Part shown: positions 1 to 7,052 of the stretch, in pieces
How positions within the stretch are numbered: the stretch's first letter is position 1
Layout: the number at the start of each line of letters is the position of its first letter
DNA from: an uncultured Clostridia bacterium
GTDB taxonomy: Bacteria; Bacillota; Clostridia; Oscillospirales; Acutalibacteraceae
Direction of reading: 5' to 3'
DNA: 22,520 nucleotides
NCBI GenBank assembly: GCA_937895645.1
Contig: CALBKQ010000162.1
Coordinates: 1-22,520, forward strand
Notes under the pieces: generated by a model
The model's database searches: none
What the model saw: only the letters and a program-made list of their open reading frames with translations
Told to the model about the DNA's origin: nothing
Position numbers and translations under genes: made by a program

Positions 1-576
1 ATTGCAGATATTTCATCTTGCTTCCTTTCTGAGCCAATTGATGTTTCGAAATTCGCTATGGTATATGGTGGCGCACAGAAGAACGTTGCTCCTGCAGGTC
101 TTACAATCTGTATTATCCGTGAAGATATGCTTGGCAGTGCAAGAGATATTACCCCAACAATGCTTAATTATCAGATTATGGCTGATAATGATTCTCTTTA
201 CAATACACCACCTTGCTATACTATTTATATCTGTAAACTTGTTCTTGAATGGCTTAAAGAAATGGGTGGTCTTGAAGCAATAAAAGAAAGAAATGTAAAA
301 AAGGCAAAAATACTTTATGATTTCCTTGATAACAGCAAAATGTTCAAAGGTACAGTTGTAGCAGAAGACCGCTCACTTATGAATGTTCCATTTGTTACAG
401 ATAGCGAAGAACTCAATGCAAAGTTCATTAAAGAAGCAACAGAAGCAGGTTTTGTAAATCTTAAAGGTCATCGCTCAGTTGGTGGTATGAGAGCATCAAT
501 CTACAACGCAATGCCTGTTGAAGGTGTCGAAAAACTTGTACAGTTTATGGCAGAATTTGAAAAAGCAAATTCATAA
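1..576 (+). CDS. serC: Phosphoserine aminotransferase, 3' part (5' end outside window)
   Basis: This is the C-terminal 191 residues of a class V, PLP-dependent aminotransferase. The enzyme converts 3-phosphohydroxypyruvate and glutamate to phosphoserine and 2-oxoglutarate in serine synthesis. The frame is open from base 1 and reads ADISSCFLSEPIDVSKF, then GGAQKNVAPAG. The lysine of that motif (codon 79-81) is the expected PLP Schiff-base residue. The C-terminal part (NLKGHRSVGGMRASIYNAMP) is the conserved substrate-binding end of SerC. The stop at 574-576 overlaps the ribosome site of serA, which starts 12 bases downstream. The two genes therefore look co-transcribed and coupled, as is common for serCA. 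The ATG at 58 is an internal Met, not the gene start. Frame, motif and neighbour all agree; only the N-terminus is unseen. Confidence 0.96.
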   Translation: MADISSCFLSEPIDVSKFAMVYGGAQKNVAPAGLTICIIREDMLGSARDITPTMLNYQIMADNDSLYNTPPCYTIYICKLVLEWLKEMGGLEAIKERNVKKAKILYDFLDNSKMFKGTVVAEDRSLMNVPFVTDSEELNAKFIKEATEAGFVNLKGHRSVGGMRASIYNAMPVEGVEKLVQFMAEFEKANS

Positions 577-588
577 GGAGAAAACAAC

Positions 589-1752
589 ATGTATAACATT
601 TTAACATTAAATAAAATTTCAGAAACAGGTCTTTGCCGATTCAGTGACCAATATACTTGTGCAACAGAAATGGCAAATCCTGACGCGATTCTCGTTCGTT
701 CAGCATCAATGCATGATATGGAATTTGAAGCAAATACACTTGCAATTGCAAGAGCTGGTGCAGGTGTTAATAATATTCCAATTGACAAATGTAGTGAAGA
801 AGGTATTGTAGTTTTTAATACTCCCGGAGCTAATGCTAACGCTGTTAAAGAACTTGTTCTTACAGGTCTTTTCCTTTCTTCAAGAAAGATTATTCCTGCT
901 ATCGACTGGGCTAAAACATTAAAAGGTAATGGTGATACCGTACCAAAAGACGTTGAAAAAGGCAAGAGTGCTTTTGCAGGTCCAGAAATCAAAGGTAAAA
1001 CTCTTGGTGTAATTGGACTTGGTGCAATTGGTATTCTTGTTGCAAATGCGGCTGCAACGCTTGGTATGAATGTAATCGGTTACGACCCATATCTTTCAGC
1101 TGAACAAGGTGCTAATCTTGATAAACATGTAAAATTAACCGACCATCTTAAAACCATTTATACTGAAAGTGATTACATTACACTTCACTTGCCTCTTAAC
1201 GACAGTACAAGAGGTCTCATAAATACTGATACAATTGCTACAATGAAAGATGAAGTTAGAATTCTTAACTTTGCCCGCGGTGAGCTTGTAGATACCCAAA
1301 GCATTCTTACAGCACTTGAAAACGGAAAAGTTGCATCTTATGTAACTGATTTCCCTAACGATGCAGTTATTGGTGCTACAGGCGTTATTGCAATTCCTCA
1401 CCTTGGCGCATCAACACCTGAATCTGAAGATAACTGTGCAATTATGGCAGTTGAACAAGTTGCAGACTATCTTGAAAATGGTAGCATTATTAACTCTGTT
1501 AACTACCCTACTGTGCATCTTGCACCAAGTGAAAAACATCGTATTACAATTATGCACAAAAACATTTCAGGTATTGTTAGTAAAATTACATCAGGACTTG
1601 CCAATGAAGATGTAAATATTGATAATATGGTGAATAAATCAAAGGGTGAATATGCTTATACTGTTATCGATTCTGATACAGAAGCTTCTGCTGAAGCAAT
1701 TAACGCACTTAAAAAGATTAACGGTATTATAAGAATTCGTGTAATTAAATAA
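589..1752 (+). CDS. serA: D-3-phosphoglycerate dehydrogenase (ACT-domain form)
   Basis: The 387-residue protein catalyses the first step of serine synthesis, NAD-dependent oxidation of 3-phosphoglycerate to 3-phosphohydroxypyruvate. The Rossmann motif GLGAIG is at residues 143-148. Catalytic Arg is in NFARGELVD (R230) and catalytic His is in IPHLGAST (H271). The usual Asp...Glu stretch reads VTDFPND (about 252-258), so the classical Glu position is not obvious; I recall this DFPND form from other clostridial SerA proteins. Residues from about 317 to the end form a single ACT domain, normally a serine-sensing module. There is no intervening ASB domain, hence the short length compared with about 410 (E. 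coli) or 525 (long forms). The start at 589 is preceded by AAGGAG, which overlaps the serC stop. A strong terminator follows directly. Confidence 0.96.
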   Translation: MYNILTLNKISETGLCRFSDQYTCATEMANPDAILVRSASMHDMEFEANTLAIARAGAGVNNIPIDKCSEEGIVVFNTPGANANAVKELVLTGLFLSSRKIIPAIDWAKTLKGNGDTVPKDVEKGKSAFAGPEIKGKTLGVIGLGAIGILVANAAATLGMNVIGYDPYLSAEQGANLDKHVKLTDHLKTIYTESDYITLHLPLNDSTRGLINTDTIATMKDEVRILNFARGELVDTQSILTALENGKVASYVTDFPNDAVIGATGVIAIPHLGASTPESEDNCAIMAVEQVADYLENGSIINSVNYPTVHLAPSEKHRITIMHKNISGIVSKITSGLANEDVNIDNMVNKSKGEYAYTVIDSDTEASAEAINALKKINGIIRIRVIK

Positions 1753-1767
1753 ATAAAAGCAAAGATT

Positions 1768-1799
1768 AAGACCTACTCAAAAGAGTAGGTCTTCTTTTT
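1768..1799 (+). terminator. Rho-independent terminator after serA
   Basis: A perfect 11-bp stem (AAGACCTACTC with GAGTAGGTCTT, 1768-1778 and 1783-1793) closes a 4-base AAAA loop and runs into a T-rich tail on the plus strand. It lies 15 bases after the serA stop and abuts the stop of the convergent exonuclease gene at 1798. It may stop transcription from both sides, although the T-tract on the minus side is poorer (AATCTTTGCTTTT). Confidence 0.93.
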
Positions 1800-2676
1800 A
1801 TATATTATCTTGTTGTGGTTGTTCTGTTTTTTCATCTGTGCGGATTATTTCAGTATAGTTTCGTTTAATATCTATATAATCATAGAACTTTTTAATTCGT
1901 AAGCTTACCCTGAATTCGCGATTACATTTTTCACAGAAGAAAATCCCCCTAAATGACTGATTACTGAATTTCCATTTTTTTATTATCTTAACCTTACCAC
2001 CACAAATGTCACAAAAACAGTTGAAAATGTTTTTGTCTATCAATGGGTCATCCTTATGTTTAATTACATAAGGATGAAATGCAAGACGAGCATAAAAATC
2101 TTCATTACATTCTTTAATAAACTCAACTAATTTTTTTGCATTAAAGGTCTTCTTAAAGCACTCCGCACTTAAAAGGCTATCATCTAACGCTCTATGATGT
2201 GGAAACTTTTCTGCGTCAATCTGAAGGCATTCAGCAGCATAAGAAAGACCTGCCTGTTGAACATTATCCATATTTATAAAGCACTGACAATATCTCTGCA
2301 AGTCTGCATACTTTCTTAAAAAAGTTATATCGTCTTTTTCAAGAAATGTTTTCATATTTGAAAGCAATGTTCTTATGTCAGTATCACCCCAAGTAAGAAA
2401 TACTGCATCGTCCCCTACCCACTTTTCAAAATCACTTATTACTTTTGAAAATGGTTTGCCTGCTTTAATATCATCATTAGTAATATGCGTTAAATTTTTA
2501 ATTCTTGAGCGAAGTTTTCTTGAAACAACAGGTTTAATAAGTTCTGAAAAAGTATCAATTTCATTTAATCGTTCATCAAGCTTAACTGCACCTATTTCAA
2601 TAATTTCGTTAATAAATTTCTGAGTGGATTTCATATAAGAGTTGTTCCACTCAAGGTCCATAATTATGTAAGTCAT
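1798..2676 (-). CDS. DEDDh-family 3'-5' exonuclease with C-terminal zinc-ribbon-like tail
   Basis: The 292-residue protein belongs to the DnaQ/RNase T-like exonucleases and resembles the ERI1/KapD type. The DEDDh residues can be placed: D7 and E9 (MDLEW), D100 (WGDTD), and H161 and D166 (HRALDD). These would bind two metal ions for 3'-5' hydrolysis of DNA or RNA; the substrate cannot be told from sequence. After the nuclease domain (about 1-185), residues 220-251 hold C222-x2-C225 and C248-x2-C251, a likely structural zinc ribbon. A basic stretch (about 253-272) that could touch nucleic acid follows. It is the last gene of the fol operon, 16 bases after folK. The start has a GGTGA ribosome site. 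The family call is firm; the zinc ribbon is inferred from cysteine spacing. Confidence 0.85.
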   Translation of the reverse strand: MTYIIMDLEWNNSYMKSTQKFINEIIEIGAVKLDERLNEIDTFSELIKPVVSRKLRSRIKNLTHITNDDIKAGKPFSKVISDFEKWVGDDAVFLTWGDTDIRTLLSNMKTFLEKDDITFLRKYADLQRYCQCFINMDNVQQAGLSYAAECLQIDAEKFPHHRALDDSLLSAECFKKTFNAKKLVEFIKECNEDFYARLAFHPYVIKHKDDPLIDKNIFNCFCDICGGKVKIIKKWKFSNQSFRGIFFCEKCNREFRVSLRIKKFYDYIDIKRNYTEIIRTDEKTEQPQQDNI

Positions 2677-2692
2677 AAATCACCAATTATAT

Positions 2693-3184
2693 CTAGTCTA
2701 TATTAAAACATTTATTATCACAATAAAAAATTACACCGTCATCCGTGAGAAGTTTTTCAAGTTTTTCTCTTGAATAATAAGATTTTTCAAAATCCAAATC
2801 AAGTAGAGGTTTAAGAACAAAATTACGTTCAAGCATTCTAGGATGTGGTAACACAAGCGTTTTTGTATCATACTCTTCATTACCATACAGAAGCAAATCA
2901 ACATCAATAATGCGTGGTCCGTTTTTAATGGTACGCACTCTTCCCATACCCGCTTCAATGCCAAGTGCAGCACCTAACAGATTATGAGCTGTAAGTTCAG
3001 TTGAAACAGAAACTACAATATTCAGAAAATCGTTCTGGTCGTTATATCCAACAGGTTCAGTCTCATAAACATTTGAAACTTCTTGTACTTTCGTTAAAGG
3101 CAACAATCTTAAAGATTCAACAGTATCAATTAAATTTTGTAAACGGTCACCTATATTTGTACCTATGCCAAAATATGCAATCAT
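2693..3184 (-). CDS. folK: HPPK, 2-amino-4-hydroxy-6-hydroxymethyldihydropteridine diphosphokinase
   Basis: HPPK transfers pyrophosphate from ATP to 6-hydroxymethyl-7,8-dihydropterin, making the substrate of FolP. The 163-residue length matches the family. The signature GPRIIDVDLLLYG (89-101) carries the two magnesium-binding Asp residues (D94, D96). HPRMLERNFVL (114-124) is the second conserved block. The N-terminus (YFGIGTNIGDR) and the YETEPVG segment are also typical. The ATG overlaps the folB stop by 4 bases (ATGA), so translation is probably coupled. The gene stands alone here, not fused to folB as in some bacteria. Confidence 0.97.
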   Translation of the reverse strand: MIAYFGIGTNIGDRLQNLIDTVESLRLLPLTKVQEVSNVYETEPVGYNDQNDFLNIVVSVSTELTAHNLLGAALGIEAGMGRVRTIKNGPRIIDVDLLLYGNEEYDTKTLVLPHPRMLERNFVLKPLLDLDFEKSYYSREKLEKLLTDDGVIFYCDNKCFNID

Positions 3185-3543
3185 TTTCTTGCCCTTTCAA
3201 TTACCACAGCGACATAATTAAAATCAGCTTTAATTGGTGCTTGTGGTTTTTTTAATGTAATTTTAAGGGTTTTAATTTTATCAAATTCATTGAACAATTC
3301 ATCTGCTACTCTTTGAGCAACGCGCTCAATCAAATCGTTTTTTTCACTTTGAGCAACACGACGGACAGTTTTTATAATTTTTGCATAACTTACTGTGTCA
3401 TCAACATTATCAGTCATACAAGGAGTTGACAAATCAACACCCGCCTCAATATCAAAAACAAAAATCTGACCATCGATTTTTTCTTCGGGGTTTACGCCGT
3501 GATAGCAGTAAAGTTCTAAATCTTTTACTATAACTTTATCCAT
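3181..3543 (-). CDS. folB: Dihydroneopterin aldolase
   Basis: FolB cleaves 7,8-dihydroneopterin to 6-hydroxymethyl-7,8-dihydropterin and glycolaldehyde. At 120 residues it has the usual single-domain size of this homo-octameric tunnel-fold enzyme. The N-terminal LELYCYHGVNPEEK contains the conserved catalytic-site Glu. LKKPQAPI contains the conserved Lys of the pterin site. The ATG lies one base after the folP stop behind an AGAGGT ribosome site, and the stop overlaps folK. Order and packing support one transcript making hydroxymethyldihydropterin pyrophosphate. Confidence 0.96.
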   Translation of the reverse strand: MDKVIVKDLELYCYHGVNPEEKIDGQIFVFDIEAGVDLSTPCMTDNVDDTVSYAKIIKTVRRVAQSEKNDLIERVAQRVADELFNEFDKIKTLKITLKKPQAPIKADFNYVAVVIERARK

Positions 3544-3544
3544 A

Positions 3545-4372
3545 TTAACCTCTCACAACAGCATCAGCCATTTTTGCAGCTAAAACATTTTCTTTTACAT
3601 TATGAACTCTAATAAAATCTGTACCACCTGCTATAGCTAATGCGTTTGCAGATATTGTACCATAAATTCTATCATCATTTTCGCTATCAGTTGCCATACC
3701 AACTACCCTTTTTAGAGATAAAGCGGTAAGCAAAGCAACATTTTTACGCTTAATTTTATTAATATTTTTGATTATCTCAACATTTTGCTCATAGTTTTTT
3801 CCAAATCCAATACCAATATCAAGCATAATCTTGTTGTTGGATATTTGTAATTGAGTGCATTTTTCAAGTGTTTCGTCAAAAAATGCTATTACATCTTCGG
3901 TTACACTTGTATTGTAATCAGGAACAGTTTCAGCATCACCATTACCAGTATGAGTAATTATCCAACCACAATCATATTTCAGCACAAGATTTGCCATATC
4001 ATTATTGAACTTACCACTGACATCATTGATTATTGACGCGCCATTGTTCAATGCATACTCTGCTACTTCTGGGTAAAAAGTATCGACAGAAAACACGCAG
4101 TCGAACTCATTTGAAAGATATGGAAGATACTGTTTTATAATTTTCAACTCTTCCTGGACAGACATAAGTTTACTGCCAGGTCTTGTTGATTGAGCACCTA
4201 TGTCAATAATATCAGCACCTTGTAAAAGCATTTCTCTTGTGTGTTTTTTTGCCTTTTCAGGTGTATTATATTTTCCACCATCAGCAAAGGAATCTTTTGT
4301 AACATTGAGAATTCCCATTACATAGGTTTTTTTACCTAACTTAAAGCTAAAATCTTTTCCGCTAAAAATCAT
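3545..4372 (-). CDS. folP: Dihydropteroate synthase
   Basis: FolP joins hydroxymethyldihydropterin pyrophosphate with p-aminobenzoate to give dihydropteroate; the family is the target of sulfonamides. The 275-residue TIM barrel shows GILNVTKDSFADGG (20-33), GADIIDIGAQSTRPGS (52-67), the INDVSG strand, DIGIGFGKNYEQN and the loop Lys in LSLKRVVG (K221). The last barrel strand reads FIRVHNV. Two positions differ from the commonest form: NVTK in place of NVTP, and RVHN in place of RVHD. Both seem tolerable, but they are near the pterin/pABA pocket. The ATG overlaps the folE stop by 4 bases. Confidence 0.96.
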   Translation of the reverse strand: MIFSGKDFSFKLGKKTYVMGILNVTKDSFADGGKYNTPEKAKKHTREMLLQGADIIDIGAQSTRPGSKLMSVQEELKIIKQYLPYLSNEFDCVFSVDTFYPEVAEYALNNGASIINDVSGKFNNDMANLVLKYDCGWIITHTGNGDAETVPDYNTSVTEDVIAFFDETLEKCTQLQISNNKIMLDIGIGFGKNYEQNVEIIKNINKIKRKNVALLTALSLKRVVGMATDSENDDRIYGTISANALAIAGGTDFIRVHNVKENVLAAKMADAVVRG

Positions 4373-4932
4373 TTTATTCCTAAAAGAGTCATTACTTCGG
4401 CTCTTGTTCGTGCGTCCTTTCTCATTGAACCTCTAAGCGCTGATGTTTGAGTTTTTGAACCCGCAGCTCTTATTCCACGCATTGTCATACACAAATGCTC
4501 TGCTTCAACAACAACTGCAACACCTTTTGGATTCATTGAATCCTGAATAAAATCCGCAATCTGTGCAGTCAAGCGTTCCTGAAGTTGCGGACGACGAGCA
4601 TAAGAATTTACAATTCTTGCAAGTTTTGAAAGGCCTATTACAAGACCGTCATCATTAGGAATATACGCAATATGTGCTTTACCTACAAACGGCAAGAAAT
4701 GGTGTTCACACATTGAACACATTGGAATATCACGCACTATAACAATTTCATCACTCTGACCTTCACGGAACATTTTAAGATGCTTTGCAGGGTCCTCGTT
4801 AAGCCCTGAAAAGATTTCTTCATACATATTTGCAACTCGTTTAGGAGTTTCCTGTAAACCTTCACGGTCAGGGTCCTCACCTATTGCCAATAATATTTCG
4901 CGAAAAGCGTTTTCAATTCTTTGTTTATCCAT
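4369..4932 (-). CDS. folE: GTP cyclohydrolase I (type IA)
   Basis: FolE opens and rearranges GTP to 7,8-dihydroneopterin triphosphate, the entry step of pterin/folate synthesis. With the start chosen here the protein has 187 residues. The zinc ligands are C75 and H78 (MCSMCEHHFLPF) and C148 (EAEHLCMTMRG), all present, so this is the zinc-dependent IA form. I chose the ATG at 4932 rather than the in-frame TTG at 4941. The AGAAGG ribosome site (4942-4947) touches that TTG but lies 9 bases from the ATG. The upstream transglutaminase-like gene ends only 5 bases before this start, and the stop overlaps folP. Confidence 0.97.
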   Translation of the reverse strand: MDKQRIENAFREILLAIGEDPDREGLQETPKRVANMYEEIFSGLNEDPAKHLKMFREGQSDEIVIVRDIPMCSMCEHHFLPFVGKAHIAYIPNDDGLVIGLSKLARIVNSYARRPQLQERLTAQIADFIQDSMNPKGVAVVVEAEHLCMTMRGIRAAGSKTQTSALRGSMRKDARTRAEVMTLLGIK

Positions 4933-4937
4933 ATATA

Positions 4938-6110
4938 TCAACCTTCTTTGAACTCAATACTTAAATAATAATATCTGTCAGCAGTATTGTATAAGACACT
5001 TGTCTTAGATAAATTTCTACCACTTTTAATTACAGACTCTTCTACAAAACTAAAAAATTTCGTATTATTTTCTAACTCATTAAGTGCTCTTTTATAATCA
5101 CTTTTACTTTCAAAGACAAATTCAACTGTATTTTCACCTGTTGATAATACACTTGCTGCCACATCTGTGAGATTTGCAAATCCCGTAAACGTTTTAACAT
5201 AGGTGTTCATCATTTCAAAATAATTTGCGTGATTGTACGAACAATCAGTATTCTGAATATTAAAATTAGAGTGAGTACGCATTATATATGTATCTGGTAC
5301 ATTAAAGTAAAAATAACCTTGTGAATCTGTAAAAGCACCATCATTCCATGTAGGGTCAAGATGATAATAATGCCCATCAATTTCTACAATATTCCACATA
5401 TGAAGTTCTTCACTGTTGTCGTCAGATGCCTCACCTATTATCAGGTGATTTTCAATACCCACTTCATCAAGTAACAATTGAACAGCACGGGCATAACCTT
5501 CACATACCGTTCTGCCATCAAGCAATGAACTGTGTGCAGTATGACCTGTAGTTTCCATTGTAGATTCATCATAAATTGTGTTATCACAAACATAATCGTG
5601 AAGATATAACTCTTTTTCAAAGTCTGTTTTATAATCAGGCATTTCTTCAATAATACTATCAATTTTATCCTCAAGTTTGTCAGAAATAAGTTTAGCCTCA
5701 TCTTTGGTATATCTGTACTCCTGCACAACGTCAATATAGCCTTCATTAACATAGTAACTGCAATTACCTGTTAACCAGAAAATTTCTGAATTATCATACA
5801 TAATTGCATCAATTACTGTTGAAAGGTCTTCTTCAGAAATTACCACCTTACAGGACTCGTCAAAATCAAGTGCCGAATAATAAAGTGTGATATATGCGTC
5901 TTTCTGTGCATCTGTAAGAGTGTTGTAATAATAAAAGCTCTTATCATAAAGTCCGTTTTGAAATTCTGCATATTCTTTATCAGTATATTTATCTTTTTCA
6001 ATCGCATTAGCAATTGCGTTTTTTTCAAAATTAACTGCAAAATCACTGAATACAAAATATGATATTGCAAAGCACAAAACTGCAACGATTATTGCTATAA
6101 ATCTTTTCAC
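4938..6110 (-). CDS. Membrane-anchored or secreted transglutaminase-like protein
   Basis: The 390-residue protein starts with one hydrophobic helix (about 4-23) after MKR, giving a signal anchor or uncleaved signal, so the rest should lie outside the membrane. The middle carries a transglutaminase-like core. Candidate triad residues are C203 in GRTVCEGYARA, H237 in ELHMWNIVEI and D252 in YYHLDPTWND, the usual Cys-His-Asp order of bacterial transglutaminase-like cysteine proteases and amidases. The flanking regions (about 30-150 and 290-390) are not recognised. The substrate is unknown; a wall or surface protein role is only inference. The start is GTG at 6110, overlapping the upstream stop by 4 bases and backed by AAAGGTGA six bases away. 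It sits directly before folE, an unexpected place for an extracytoplasmic protein. Confidence 0.82.
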   Translation of the reverse strand: MKRFIAIIVAVLCFAISYFVFSDFAVNFEKNAIANAIEKDKYTDKEYAEFQNGLYDKSFYYYNTLTDAQKDAYITLYYSALDFDESCKVVISEEDLSTVIDAIMYDNSEIFWLTGNCSYYVNEGYIDVVQEYRYTKDEAKLISDKLEDKIDSIIEEMPDYKTDFEKELYLHDYVCDNTIYDESTMETTGHTAHSSLLDGRTVCEGYARAVQLLLDEVGIENHLIIGEASDDNSEELHMWNIVEIDGHYYHLDPTWNDGAFTDSQGYFYFNVPDTYIMRTHSNFNIQNTDCSYNHANYFEMMNTYVKTFTGFANLTDVAASVLSTGENTVEFVFESKSDYKRALNELENNTKFFSFVEESVIKSGRNLSKTSVLYNTADRYYYLSIEFKEG

Positions 6111-6955
6111 GATTTATCACCTTTATTATAGATTTCCGGATAAAACTTATCGTCTGCATAACAGTAGGCAGATAATCTATCAACCGTTTCGGAGTAATCA
6201 ATAACAGAAATGTTAGTTTCACACAGATTTACAAATGATGTGAACAGTTTTTCAGACTCTTCAACATAATCAGCAGTCAGAACAGATTTAATTATATCGC
6301 ATATAACACTTTCACGAACCCCATTTTCGCTAATCTGCAAATATTTATATGTCATATCAGGTGAAAGGTCCTGAACGCCCGATGATAATGTTAAATTAAA
6401 ATCATGAGATTTATAATTTACATTTTCTGTAACATTCACAGAGAAACCATCAAACAATGATAACATATCTTTTAATCCACTATGGTCAAGAATAATATAT
6501 TTACCAGTTGTAATACCATAATTATCAGCAAGTGCTTCGTTTACACCTATAACACTGTCTTCAGAATAAATGCTACTGATTTTTAATGTTTTGTTATGAT
6601 AAGACAGATTCTCACTACCGTCCAAACACTTTACCTTCATTGATTTATTATCAAAATCTGTTGATATGGTACAAACAAAATCAATACCATCAACATTTTC
6701 AATAATAAACAACAAGTCAGATTTACCCTTAAGGTCATTTACAGAATAAACATTTGTAACAGTATCATCAACAGGTGCAGTTGTTGTAGTTGATGAACTG
6801 TCAACAAGGTTTGAAATATCATAATCGAGAGAGTGCATAAACAACACAACAGAACACACTGCAAGTACGACAATAAACAAAGAAAAAGATATTATAAAAT
6901 ATTTAATTGTTGATTTTTTTATATTTTTTTCAGAAAACAATTCTTTATTTTTCAT
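6107..6955 (-). CDS. Membrane-anchored LCP (LytR-CpsA-Psr)-like protein, probably lacking catalytic residues
   Basis: The 282-residue protein has a short basic N-terminus, one membrane helix (about 17-41) and a Ser/Thr-rich linker (53-60). An outer domain of about 210 residues follows. Parts align by eye with the LCP fold: a first strand LLFIIENVDG, then NEALADNYGITTGKYIILD (139-157) and a following SLFDGFSVNV. In LCP proteins this segment reads like NaAY..GG...yvvvD...f...vdalGGv.v. The Asp/Arg residues that bind pyrophosphate in active LCP phosphotransferases (e.g. the SIPRD motif) are not visible; the matching place reads SSIYSEDS. I therefore treat it as a divergent, possibly non-catalytic member, and a different family is possible. 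It is the first gene behind the promoter at 6986-7014 and overlaps the transglutaminase-like gene by 4 bases. Confidence 0.6.
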   Translation of the reverse strand: MKNKELFSEKNIKKSTIKYFIISFSLFIVVLAVCSVVLFMHSLDYDISNLVDSSSTTTTAPVDDTVTNVYSVNDLKGKSDLLFIIENVDGIDFVCTISTDFDNKSMKVKCLDGSENLSYHNKTLKISSIYSEDSVIGVNEALADNYGITTGKYIILDHSGLKDMLSLFDGFSVNVTENVNYKSHDFNLTLSSGVQDLSPDMTYKYLQISENGVRESVICDIIKSVLTADYVEESEKLFTSFVNLCETNISVIDYSETVDRLSAYCYADDKFYPEIYNKGDKS

Positions 6956-6985
6956 TTTTACACCAATTTAATCAATAATATAGAT

Positions 6986-7014
6986 AGTATAACACAAAAA
7001 ACAATCATAAACAA
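6986..7014 (-). promoter_or_regulatory. SigA-type promoter of the LCP-like/transglutaminase/fol operon
   Basis: On the minus strand, TTGTTT (7009-7014) and TATACT (6986-6991) are separated by exactly 17 bases. Transcription would start about 25 bases before the ATG at 6955. It is the only good promoter I see for the seven genes down to 1798. Confidence 0.7.
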
Positions 7015-7021
7015 TAATAAT

Positions 7022-7052
7022 GAAAAAAATAAGGACTTAAAAAGCCCTTATT
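7022..7052 (-). terminator. Rho-independent terminator of the sugar transferase gene
   Basis: On the minus strand AATAAGGGCTT pairs with AAGTCCTTATT (7042-7052 and 7028-7038), an 11-bp stem with one G-U pair and a 3-base loop. Six T follow (7022-7027). The stop codon of the sugar transferase lies inside the stem. It separates that gene from the fol operon promoter. Confidence 0.88.

Noticed and set aside
501..992. 163-residue minus-strand frame across the serC/serA junction
   Set aside because: Antisense to two conserved genes and lacking a ribosome site; a shadow frame.
2682..2697. TATAAT-like string between folK and the exonuclease gene on the minus strand
   Set aside because: No matching -35 at 16-18 bases, and the genes are 16 bases apart in one operon; likely chance in AT-rich DNA.
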